DNA of 64,000 nt from Mortierella sp. BCC40632 (taxonomy: Eukaryota > Mortierellomycota > Mortierellomycetes > Mortierellales > Mortierellaceae): positions 3,098,001 through 3,162,000 of the forward strand of contig WAEK01000001.1 in the NCBI GenBank assembly GCA_011634665.1, read 5' to 3'. The notes under the pieces are model-generated. The model saw only the letters and a program-made list of their open reading frames with translations. It was not told where the DNA came from and searched no databases. Positions 34,542 through 44,970 of this stretch are shown here, piece after piece. A program made the position numbers and the translations under genes. Numbering within the stretch: the stretch's first letter is position 1; each line of letters starts with the position of its first letter.

Positions 34542-35056
34542 TCTTGTAGGAAGCGTTGACTGCCAGTTGGCTCAAAAGGCTATCAGAATGCAAAGCTACG
34601 ACTGCAATTTCGAACCGAATGAAATGTGTGTTAGAACAAGGGGACGCGTCGTCTAATGTGCAAATGAAATGGGAGATTGGAAGCCTACGATTGCTCTATT
34701 AGAAATGCTTTGGACAAGAAGAGATGATGGAAGAGAAAGTGAGGCAGTGCACATGGTCCTTTTCTTTTTTTTTTTTTTATTACAGTAAGGTAAAGAGAAC
34801 GGCACGTAGTAAAGACATGTGGCCACTGGCCCCGCTTTTTTTTTTTTTTTTTAACAATCTGTTTCTGCGTGGCCACTGGCCCCGCGCGACAGCTTGGGTC
34901 CCCTCATGGCTCTACGGGTCCAAAACACGTGATTTTTTGGAGGAGGACTCCGCGTGGGTATGGGGCCTGAGTGTTCTGGATGAAACAGTCACATTTTGTG
35001 TAACATGAAAAGGTTCCCGGAATCTGGGCTCTCATCAGCAGCATCAAGCAGCACAA
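34542..35056. other. Intergenic with a 17-bp direct repeat
   Basis: Region between the ankyrin gene and the tRNA. It contains T runs (34765-34778, 34836-34852) and two identical 17-bp copies (34819-34835 and 34869-34885). No gene recognised. Confidence 0.7.
34819..34885. repeat. Pair of 17-bp direct repeats flanking a T run
   Basis: GTGGCCACTGGCCCCGC occurs at 34819-34835 and again at 34869-34885, 50 bp apart start to start. Each copy contains the imperfect palindrome GGCCACTGGCC. Candidate protein-binding site pair. Confidence 0.9.
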
Positions 35057-35129
35057 GCCCGGTTAGCTCAATCGGTAGAGCGTGAGACTCTTAATCTCAA
35101 GGTTGTGGGTTCGACCCCCACATTGGGCG
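35057..35129 (+). tRNA. tRNA-Lys (anticodon CUU)
   Basis: A 73-nt cloverleaf: acceptor stem GCCCGGT pairs with ATTGGGC (two G-T pairs), D arm GCTC/GAGC, anticodon stem TGAGA/TCTCA with loop CTCTTAA (anticodon CTT), T arm GTGGG/CCCAC with loop TTCGACC, discriminator G. No intron and no encoded CCA. It reads codon AAG, the favoured lysine codon in the neighbouring genes. Confidence 0.97.
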
Positions 35130-35136
35130 CTTCCAA

Positions 35137-35166
35137 CCTGATCACTCTGATCAGGTCTTCTTTTTT
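35137..35166 (+). terminator. Inverted repeat plus T run downstream of the tRNA
   Basis: CCTGATCA and TGATCAGG (35137-35144, 35148-35155) form a perfect 8-bp hairpin with a 3-nt loop, followed by TCTTC and six T (35161-35166). The T6 run is a sufficient RNA polymerase III terminator; the hairpin is an unusual addition. Confidence 0.7.
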
Positions 35167-35388
35167 GCTTTTCTGTCTGTCACTCTCTCCTTTTTGGTCC
35201 CCTTTGGTCAAGCAAGCAAGTGAAGAGAAAGGAGATGACCCTGCCCCTGGGAGGAAAGAGAATAGAGCTGTACTTTTTGCCTCCATCTTCTCCATTCTCT
35301 CTTTCCTTCTCTCTTTTTCTTTTCCTCATTCTTCAAGAATTCGAAAAAAAAAAAAAAAAGCTCCCCTCCCAAAAAAAAGCATCATGCC

Positions 35389-37299
35389 ATGTACCGTCAA
35401 CTGACTCGACCTCGTTTCAGGGCCGGGATCATCCCCGCGTTCTTTCTTGTTGCCTTTGGCTTTCTTCAAGTATTTCTCTACACAAGCGGTACGTTTCTCT
35501 TTCCCTCTCTTTCTCTTTCTCGCTGTCCTATTCATTAAGCAACCCTTCTTGGAACCTTTGTGCGACTGTGAATGCGTGTGTGGAGGAGGGGAGGGGCTCT
35601 TTTTTTTTTCCCTGCAGCATGACCTCTTTTTGTTCTGCTCCCCCAACCTTGTATGGTGTGGGGACTAACTTTCTCTTGAAAAAAAAAAAAAAAAATAGAC
35701 CCACCAGAAAGTCGACTACTTCAGTTCAGTGCAATCGAGGCCTCAACAGAATCTCGTCGACCTCTTCGTGTTCCTATCACGATCGTCACAGCCGCCAGTG
35801 GGAACCATGCCTGTGCTCTCGAAGCCTTTCTCTATCATATGAACACTCTCTTCGCTCAACTCGACCTCGATCCAAATCTTCAAGATTCACTCCTTCAGCA
35901 TCGTATCCAACGTGGACTCGAATACATTGCCACAAGTCAAGATCTGGAGAGTATCCGTCCAAAGGTTCGACAAAGGAAAAAAAAAGGCAGCACAAACAAA
36001 AACAACAACAACAATAACAACAGCGCGGGGATCAAAGAAAAGACAAAAGTCGAGACACGAGAGGTCAGGACGGAAAGTAATACCAAGAAGAACAATAATA
36101 GCAATAACAGGAACGACCGTCGAGACAGTGACTTGGGACCTCGTGCCGTGATTCAGACCCGTCCATCCCCTGACGTCAGGTCCTCCTCTTCACAAGCACC
36201 TCCTCTCTATGAAATCCGACCCAAGATTATTGTCTACAACATGGGCATGAGTCCAGGCAAACGGAAAAAAAGACGACTCCGAGCCTTGCTTGAGGCAGGA
36301 CTTGTGGATGAGGCCATTGATTTTGATTTCGAGAACTATCCTTCTTTCTGGGCATTGGATCCGATCACTCGAGGCGAATATGGATGGAAGGCTGGAATTG
36401 TGAATGAAGTGGTCCAAAAAGTTTTGAAAGAGTCCATGACCAACACTACCACAACAGCTACAACAACGACTGGCGCGGGCATTAATGTCAGTCCTCTTTT
36501 TCCAATGACGCAACCGGTCAAGAAACGGCAGTTGTTGGTTTCAGAGGATCTAATGACCGACAGCAACAATGACGGCGTCGAGAGTCCTGAAGAAGTGGAC
36601 AATAGGAACAACAGCAACATGGCTGAACAAGAAATGACAGATCAAGAGGCAAAAGAATGGGCAAGTATCGAAGAAACCGTTGACGAGAGTCACCCTTCAG
36701 AAATGGACAGAGATATCTTTAACGAGCAGGACGATGCTGAGGAACAAAAAAATGTCCCCTACACCAACACGAGCCGAGTTGAGTCCAAAAAGACCTCAGT
36801 GTCGACTCAACCACATGAGCCTGGTATTGTGCTCTGGCTCGACTCTGGTGACAGGATCAGTTTGGCATTTTTAAGATGGCTTCCTAGCTTCATGAGACGC
36901 CATGGATTTTGGTCTCCTCAATCTCAAGATTTCATGTCGACCTGGACACACCCAGGCATGCTTCAATATTTTAGTGACTCACTTGACCAGTTTTCAGACA
37001 AAGAGTCCAACTGCAATGGAGCGGCGATTGCCTTTGATGTTCACAACACGACGGTTCGAGAAGGTCTTCTCAAGCAATGGGTTCAATGTGCACTTGAAAA
37101 GAATTGTATTGCCCCTCCAGGTTCCTCTCGAGAAAACCATCGTCAGGATCAAGCGGCACTGACCTATCTGGTCAAGACAATGGGTTTTGGTGATGAGTTG
37201 TGCTATGGAATGCCAGAGACTTTTGGAATACAAGTCAACCAGGATCATTATTGTCATGAAGACATTGCCTCCAATCCCAACAGGGTTATCTCCAATTGA
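35389..37299 (+). CDS. Type II membrane protein with DUF1647-like glycosyltransferase domain
   Basis: Predicted exons are 35389-35488 and 35699-37299 (566 aa). Exon 1 encodes a short basic cytosolic segment and a signal anchor (IIPAFFLVAFGFLQVFLYTS), giving Golgi-type II topology. The lumenal part shows VPITIVTAASGNHACALEAF, then PKIIVYNMGMSPGKRKKRRL, FDFENYPSFWALD and GEYGWKAGIVNEVV, the pattern of the DUF1647/nucleotide-diphospho-sugar transferase-like family. IVLWLDSGDRIS (DxGD, possible metal site) and RQDQAALTYLVKTMGF near the end support a GT-A-like fold. Two low-complexity inserts interrupt the domain: a K/N-rich one before PKIIVYN and an acidic one of about 120 residues before IVLWLDSGD. 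The single intron ends in a 17-nt A run directly before its TAG. An aataaa overlaps the stop region (37300-37305). Donor and acceptor sugars are unknown. Confidence 0.78.
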
Positions 37300-37522
37300 A
37301 ATAAAGATTCTGGTTTATTTTTTTTATGGGGACAGGACAACATTCGAGAAAGAATATGGTCTGTATGCTTGGTGTATAAATAAAGTGAAGAGAGGAAGCG
37401 CCACCATAAAATTCAAGGCAGTCAAGGATATCCAAATGAAAGAGAAAGAAAGAAAAAAAAAAAAAAAAAAAAAAGACGAAATAAATAAAGATAGCTTTGA
37501 GCCCTTTCTTGAGGAATATTAC

Positions 37523-40500
37523 TCAAAGTTGAGGGACAAGACTTTTCCGCTCGGCCTCTTTTGACATCTCTAGCAACGTATCAAATTCTCCTGAACGTTG
37601 GCACATGCTTCTAAAGATTCCTTCGTCCCGAATCAACTTCCAGGGCGTATCAAACTGCACAACCTTTCCATGGTCCATCACCAGAACCTTGTCGAAATCG
37701 ATGATCGTCCTCAATCGATGAGCAATCGTCAACAGTGTCGACTCCCTGAACTCTTCACGGATCGTGGCCTGAATTCGAGCATCCGTCTCGTGGTCGACCG
37801 AGGCAGTCGCCTCGTCCAGAATAATAATCTTGCTCTGCTTCAAGAGTGCGCGTGCCAGTCCAATCAGTTGCCTTTGACCCTGAGAAAAGTTGTTGCCATT
37901 CTCGTGCACTTCACTGTCCAGGTTGCCAAACGAATTCGACTCTGTGCCATCACCAGAGATCAAGTGGACACGCTTCAACGTCGCCCACAGAGCCGCATCG
38001 TCATGCTCGTTAAAGGGGTCCAAGTTGCTACGGATCGTTCCAATAAACAAGACGGGGTCCTGAGGAATGATAGTCAAAGACGAACGCAAGTCGTGAACGC
38101 CCAACTTGGAGATGTCAACATTGTCGACCGTAATCTTGCCAGAGGTCAACTCCATGAATCGGAAAAAGGCAACCGCAAGTGTTGACTTTCCTGCTCCTGT
38201 TCGGCCAACAATACCGACCTTCTCACGAGGGTTGATATGGAAAGAAACGTCGCGGATCACAGGTGGGTCCTCGGGTGAGTATTGCATCACCAAGTTCTCA
38301 ACCTCAATCTCACCATTGTTAGGCCAGCCTGGTGGTGGGCGGGAGCCTTCAATGACGGCTGGTGGCTCTTGAGGCAACTTCATGTACTCGCCAATACGCT
38401 CGACCGAGTTCATGTTCATTTCATTGTTCGAATACAAGCGTACGAGCCAGAGAACGTGATCCGTGAATGTGAGCGAGTACGAGAGTGAGAGACCGGCTGT
38501 TGGGGCATCGATATTCTCGCGGTTGATGAGAATCAAAAATCCGGCAAAGAATGCGACAAACGCGGAAAGAACATCCACGCGAATTGAGAGCCAGCGGTTG
38601 CAAACCCAAAGGTAAAAGAATGGTCGGTTGTGGTCATCCAACAGTTCCAAGTTCTCGTGCATGAATCGCTTCTCTTGTCCGTAGGCACGAATGGTAGCAA
38701 CACCAGAAAGGGACTCTCCAAAGTGAGAAAAGATGGGCGACTTGGTAACCGACTCGATACGCTTCAGCTCGCGAGAGGACCGGAGGTATAGTGTGGACAT
38801 GATCACAAACAAGATTGAAATGACAAAGGCTGGAATCAAGAACTGGGGTGTCACATAAGTAATGACCATTACGACCGTCAATGTTCCTAGCAAATCAAAC
38901 ATGAGGTTGGATGCAATGGGCGCAACCTCTTGGTCGACCGTCTCGATATCCTTGGTGAATCGATTCATAATTCGGCCGAGGGGCGTGGTGTCAAAGAAGC
39001 GGACTGGGGCGTTCAGGATCTGTGACAGGAGACGGCTGTGGATGGATCGTGAAGCAGTGAGCGAGCCATTGTACTGGACAGCTTGGCGGCACATGATTGT
39101 GATAATGTAAAAGAACGAGAGCGCAGCATAGATGCCGAGGTAGTATCTCAGGTCACTAATGTCACGTCGAGGAATGGTGATGCCAGAGGCTGAAAACTCG
39201 GTCGAGGCAGGATCCTCGTAGGACAAAGCTGATATAGGGCTCATGGGTTGACGAGTATCATAGAATTCCTGGCGGCACTGTCGAATTGGGTTGTTACCAA
39301 AGTAGTTGTGATCCATACGGTACTGGCAGGCAAAGGACATCAGCAAACCAGACGCATTCGCAGCCACTGTCGAAGACTCTGTCGCAAAGGAGGGGACAGA
39401 TGCAGCCGCAAAGGAAGAGGCCGAATATGCACCTCCGTCTTCATCATTGCCTTCAGCCGCGGCAGCCCAGAATCGAAGCCATGTGTCCGAAGCCACCTGG
39501 AAGACCTGCATAAAAAGGAAGGCAGATATCAAAAAGATCCAGAAAGGAGTCCGGCCCATCGATCCGAAATACAGCTTGTAGACATCCCAAGAGACAGAAC
39601 CGTCGGACTTGCCCTCATCTTCAATCAGCTTTTTCTTTTCTTTGACAGAGACAGTCGAGTCGGTCGAGACATCGTCGCCATTCGCGGACTTCTTCTTCTT
39701 GCTCGAGGGTGCCAATGTAGTTGATGTAGAACCTTCAGCCGGTCCAGTGGAGCGGGATCCAGATGCTCCATTGTCATCCTCTACTTCTTCAATCCCTGCA
39801 ACAGTGCGGTCATCCGTGTGGTGTTCGTCCGCCATCTCCTCGTTAGCGGCATCGTCGCCGAGAACACCGGATTCAATGACCTGGGTAGGGGTGCCGTTCG
39901 CGGCCACAGTGCCATTCCTGAGGACAACAACATGGGCAGCGCCTCGCAAAGTCAATGAAACGGCATGGGTAACGAGAATACGAGTGCGTCCCTGCATCAG
40001 GGGTCCCATCAAACATTTGGCAAAGAGCCACTTGGCAGTATGAGCATCCACGGCAGAGAGACAGTCATCCAACAGAATGTGACCAGCTCGCGAATAAATG
40101 GCTCGAGCAAGAGCAATACGTTGCTTTTGACCACCAGAGAGAGTGATTCCGCGTTCACCAATTTCAGTCTCATCACCATGTTCCAGAATCTCAAAGTCGC
40201 GGGTAAGGGCACACATTTCAACTACTTGATCATAACGACGTTGCTCAAAAGGTGATCCAAAGAGAATGTTGTTCCTGACCGTGTTGTTCTGCAACCAGGC
40301 TTGTTGAGCGACATAGGCAATGCCATTGGTCAATCCAGTCACAGGGTTAATTTCATGCGAGTCGCGACGAGGCAAGAAGGCCTGACCCTTGACAGGGTTG
40401 ATCTCGCCCAAAAGTGAGAGCAACAACGATGTCTTTCCGCTTCCAGTGGGCCCTGTGATCACAGACAATTCCCCGACAGGGAACTCGAGATTCAGATCAC

Positions 40501-41306
40501 GGAGTTCAAAATGATGGCCGGAGATCGATTCGCCATTCGCATGGGCAGCATTGGCAACATCCTGCTCCGCCTTGCCTGCATAAGAAAAGGTGGCATTCTT
40601 GAAACCAATGATGGGGTCTGTGGGTTGACTCTTGCGAGGCTTGGTATTGGTGTAAAGCATAACTTCTTCCTCGTCCAAAAATCGATCAATACGAACAGTC
40701 GAAACCTTGGCACGAAGACAGAAAGAAAGCATTTCAGGGAAAGCATCCATTGGTGCGCGCAAGACGTTGAACAAGGCCAAGGCTGGGAAAGCAACACCTG
40801 CAGTCATGGTGTTTCCTGCAATCTTGGTGTACACAAAGAACGTAGTGATGGTGACAATGACTGGTGTTCCAACCCAGAGAGCCGTTCCAAAGATCCACCA
40901 TGTGAAGCGCAATCTGAGCTGACGAAGCTCATATTCACGCGCATTGTCGACCTTGTTATAAAAGTTGCGTTCCCATGAGAAGAACTTGATGATGCGGATC
41001 GCCTGGAGGAGTTCGTTCATCAATTCGGAGCGTTTGTCGGTTGCCTTCATGAGCTCATCTTGGATACGTTCGACATTGGTGGTGAGATACATGTTCAATG
41101 GGATGAAACTGGCCATCGTGATGACTCCCGCGAGTGCAGACCAACCCAAGATACGATACAGGAATGCAATAGCCAATGCAATTTGAAGTGGAAGGATATA
41201 AATGTCCTGGAGATACGCACTAGCGCTGGAGATTTCCGAAGTGTCCTACAAGGAGAGAAAGAAAAAAAAGAGTGGATGTGAGATGTCTGGTCATTTTACA
41301 TCCAAA

Positions 41307-41339
<33 letters not shown>

Positions 41340-42213
41340 TACATTGGAGATCATGTTGTTGATCGCTCCATGGGTAAACATCTCATTCTCTTCCTCGTCT
41401 TCCTCATTATCTGATCCGTCAGTTGACTTGTTTGATTTTTGGGTCTGTCCTGCACGATCCTTACGACGAAGGGCCTTTGCGTAGACTTCACCGACAACGA
41501 TCGAACGAAGTTGCATCGAAATACGACGACCGTGCCAAAGCATTTGAGACTGAGCAACCGTCGCTAACAACATTCCAAAGAACATTCCAAAGACATAAAG
41601 GTAGCCCCACTCGACGGACATGGTGTCCTGGTTGTCGATATAGTACAGGATACGTTCCAAGCCGTAGGGGCCAACAAAGGTCAAGGAGCCCCAGACCACG
41701 GCCCAAACCGCCTGGACGCTAATCCTATTCTTAAAGTTGATGATAAGGCGAATAACGAATGGATAGTTCCTTCGTGTGGCCAAAATCGACTGACGGAAAT
41801 GGTGGATCACAGCTGAGGAGTAGTCGAGAAGAGAAAAATCCCAAATATCTTCCTGGCTCAGCGATTGACGGAAACCAAGCTTGATCAGAGGATCAGCCCA
41901 AGAGAAGAGCGCAAGAGAAATCAACGAAGCAGTGTCTTCGGGGTTGGGGACTCGCTCGCCGGGTTTGGCTACCATCAACTTTTGAGTCCTGCCCGAAGTC
42001 AGAGCAAGGACAGTAAGAACGACTGCATCGCCAAAATAGATTGAGGCGAGGACGAGCTCGAGTTGCGAGTTACTGTGGATGATTTGAGAGCGGAGGCGGA
42101 AGAAAGCGATGGGCAGATTGAGGATGAAAAAGACGAAGTAGTGTGGCGTCAGCGACACCACAGGATTGAGTGGCCTTAGGAGGTGGACCACGGTCAGGAT
42201 TGAAATATAAGCC

Positions 42214-42248
<35 letters not shown>

Positions 42249-43513
42249 TCCAAAGAGAAGAGAAAGAGGGAGAGTGTGTATGTGAGAACAATGGTATAGA
42301 GAGGCAAAAGGTAGAGGTTAATTGAAAAAGTCGAATCGGACGATATTCCGGACCACAGTGTGATTCATGGTTTCCGAGCGGACTGTGGTCAAGCGGAGAT
42401 GATGACTTTCGGTTTCCTGGCTCCTGATAGAATAGCTCTTCAGACAGTCGATTCGTCCTTTTGGCTTCTCACAGACTCAAGAAATCTAGCTCAGCCTGCC
42501 AATAGCGCTAGCTGTCTGTGACCACCAAGGCGGAGAAGACGGCGGAGCATGAGCATTTGAACTTTTTTGGCATTTTCCCATGTTGCTGAATCCGTTTGAT
42601 GTGAAGCCGTGTGATGCTTGTTGAGGTGATATCCCGGCCGTCTTGCTAGTGTGATCTGAGAATGACTTTTCTCCTTCCTCCTCCTCCAGTCAAACTTTCG
42701 ATTGTTCGATTTACTCGTACTTACCCAAACTAGAGTTGAGACAAGAGGTGCAATAAAAAGATAGGTGTTTCTATCTTCATTGGATCGGTGTACGAGCCAA
42801 AAAATCGAGATGCCCAGCGATAGGAGGGTGGCCAACGTCTTGAGAATGTCGCGCACAGAAATCCGACGACCAGAAGAAACCTGGCCAAGATCGATGGCAG
42901 AGTCATCCTGTGAGTGAGGATCCACAAGATCCTGGTCGTCATCAATGTCTTCAGATCCGTTGACAGCATTGTCCTGTGCCGAAATTGGCACATAACCAGA
43001 CTGGTCTCCCGCAGGGTTTCTATGAAGTCGCTTGTAGAGGACTGTCCCAACGATGGCAATCAAGGAGATGGCTGCAAAGGCCAAAGGCACGGCGGCATCA
43101 AGGACTCTATTTCAGAGAAGAAAGCAAAGTTTCCGAGTCAAAGACCGGAGTTCGATCCGAGATTAGAGTGTTGCTGCGGTGGAGTCTGTCAATGCAGTAC
43201 AATTATGGCAATGAAGGGGGGGTCTCAGAAGCTAGGATGCATTCAATGGACAATTGATAAAGGCCACTACTTACCCTTCGTGAAAGCATGGTGTAAAGTC
43301 ATTGCCTTCCCATGGAGTCTGTTCAGAAACAAAATCAAGTAGAATCCAGTCAGTAATAGGATTAATGAAGTGGATCGTAGTGTTGTTAGGATCATTAGAG
43401 AATGATCAAATGGTGGGCGTATGGGTGCAGAGTAGATCTGTGTGACAAGGGAGCCCTACCTCAGAAGAATCGTCGCCACAGAACCGGACCAGTGCTCCGG
43501 GGGCAGCTGGCAT
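37523..43513 (-). CDS. ABCC/MRP-type full-size ABC transporter
   Basis: Predicted exons are 43513-43460, 43318-43275, 43106-42725, 42212-41343 and 41245-37523 (1690 aa). The N-terminal exons encode FCGDDSSE, FTPCFHEGVLDAAVPLAFAA and further TM helices, an ABCC-type N-terminal membrane region (TMD0/L0). TMD1 follows, then NBD1 with Walker A GPTGSGKTSLLLSL, signature LSGGQKQRIALARAIYS and Walker B ILLDDCLSAVDAH (Asp in place of the catalytic Glu, usual in ABCC). An acidic/Ser linker separates TMD2 and NBD2, which has Walker A GRTGAGKSTLAVAFF, signature FSQGQRQLIGLARALLK and Walker B IIILDEATASVDHETD (consensus Glu). The class exports glutathione conjugates and organic anions, often into the vacuole in fungi; the closest functional analogue (Ycf1/Ybt1/Yor1) cannot be told. 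Two introns carry 30-32 nt homopolymers at their borders; one acceptor follows an A32 tract. Confidence 0.93.
41308..41337. repeat. A30 homopolymer in an ABCC intron
   Basis: On the coding (minus) strand this is T30 starting two bases after the GTAAG donor core of the intron 41342-41246. Confidence 0.97.
42213..42247 (-). repeat. A32 tract abutting a 3' splice site (TAG)
   Basis: On the minus strand, 32 consecutive A (42247-42216) are followed directly by TAG (42215-42213) and the exon beginning GCTTATATT. The acceptor is required by frame continuity of the ABC transporter (LVSTLVW joined to AYISILTVVHLL). Confidence 0.9.
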
Positions 43514-44586
43514 TGTGTGAGAGAGTGAGAGAGTGAGAAGAGTTCTCAGAGCAAGTGAGGAAGGACGGCGGTTTAGAAAGCTGCAAGGTTGTACAAAGTA
43601 GAAGAGAGGGAAGGAGGAGGGAGGCCAGAGACAGTGAGGCAGCGGGCGGTGGCGATCCGAGAAGAGGAGCGGGAGCAGGGGTCCTCCGTGGGGTTTGGTC
43701 TCGAGGAATCGGTGAAGAAGAAAGAAAAGGGCCCGAGGCTTTGCCTTTTATTATCCTCGAAGGAGCGTCCTGTGAACTGTGGTCCTCCGAAAACATGACC
43801 ATATTAGGCCAACTTTATTGCAACCCTCGCCGGCGCTCTCTGATATACGCCAGTGAAAAATTAGGAAAAAAAAAAAAAAAAAAAAGCTGAAGGGCGGCGA
43901 GTCTCCCAGGAACTGACTTTGGCGGTGAATGTAGCCGATCTTACCTCATGCCCACTCTCTTTCTTTGGCGCACACTGTCTAAGAGTCACCAGGGTTTATG
44001 TCTCTCTCTTCCAATAAGAGGATAAGGTAGTTCCCAACCTTCCTTTCGTGCTCTTGTTGTGCAGACTGGAGGAGAGCAAGCACCAACAGCTCCATCACGA
44101 TTGCGGCAGGTCTCGCCCTTTTAACCACGCGAGGCCGAGGCACAAGCTTACGATTTCTCTTCAGCTGTACTGCGGCGCGAAGTCACACAGGCTCACCTGC
44201 CTCGTTTTCGGGATCTTTGTCTTTTCCCAAGTCCAATCCCTTGTTTCCTCTATCCTTTTGAATCCTACTGTAGTCATAGTCAACGTGAACAGGGAGGACT
44301 GAAGGGTTGAGGGATCCTGCGCCTAGAATGACCTTGGTGCCTCTCAGTGTGGCTAAGCAAGAGTTAGCTGTGTGACCACTCTTTTAACTCTTTTGCAAAG
44401 GACAACGCGAACTATCCATCATTGTAACAACCTGATTGAGGCTGTGTGCATGTGCAAGGATCGGTCCTTCCAGCCATTCGTTTAGGCCATCTCCGGGACT
44501 CGAAGGAGCAACACTGATTACACGTCCCTTTTTATACCCTCGACTGGACTGTTCCTGAAGCGATTACAACTAATCGCCTCATCATA
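43514..44586. other. Divergent intergenic region between ABCC and the CDC25-proximal genes
   Basis: Contains GA-rich leader sequence next to the ABCC start (about 43515-43680) and an A run (43866-43885). No supported gene; the open frames are short and compositionally biased. Confidence 0.6.
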
Positions 44587-44970
44587 ATGGCTTTGGACTC
44601 GGCCGGGTCTCAAGATGAACCTGAAAAAAGAGAAGAATCGCAAAACATTTGGACCCGCGACCCGAAGGCCGAAAGGCCATCCTCACCATACCAGTAAGTT
44701 TCCAGTCGCTTCAACAATTGACATTTAGCGCCTCATTGTTCTCGGTACTTACAAGACTTCCGTCAAACTATAGGTTGCATCCCTTTGATCCACTCAGGAG
44801 AATACAAAGAAGAGACTTTGACCCCATCAAAAAGGCTAGCAATCTTCTTCGCCAGTACGGGAGCGTTTCTATTAATCAAGAGTATAGGTTTATTGAACTC
44901 GTCAACATTGGGGATTAACAGGGTTATTCTCAACTTTCTATTGTCATTTTACGGCAATGATATCCTTTAG
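44587..44970 (+). CDS. Small two-exon gene, readable in two overlapping frames (unidentified)
   Basis: A well-formed intron (44694-44773; donor gtaagt, acceptor ctatag) lies in a short gene just upstream of CDC25. Two frames stay open across it. Frame A starts at the ATG at 44587 in a good context (ataATGG) and ends at 44918 (83 aa, soluble, charged: WTRDPKAERPSSPYQ, HPFDPLRRIQRRDFDP). Frame B starts at the ATG at 44615 and ends at 44970 (91 aa): a basic N-terminus, then a predicted membrane segment (RLAIFFASTGAFLLIKSIGL). Frame B's stop overlaps the CDC25 start codon region (44957) by 14 bases in a third frame. Neither product is recognised. Frame B's membrane segment makes it the more protein-like, but frame A has the first ATG. 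The transcript may be a separate gene or an upstream-ORF leader of CDC25. Confidence 0.5.

Noticed and set aside
35068..35295. Minus-strand open frame containing NVGVEPTTLRLRV
   Set aside because: This is the familiar spurious peptide from translating a tRNA gene on the opposite strand; the region is tRNA-Lys.
42491..42724. Continuation of the ABCC exon beyond LVSTLVW
   Set aside because: A consensus donor (gtaagt) follows the Trp codon; the trailing frame is unlike any transporter and ends at a stop, so it is intron.
43130..43180. Possible tRNA T-arm (gagttcgatccgag)
   Set aside because: No matching stem, D arm or anticodon arm; it lies in an ABCC intron.
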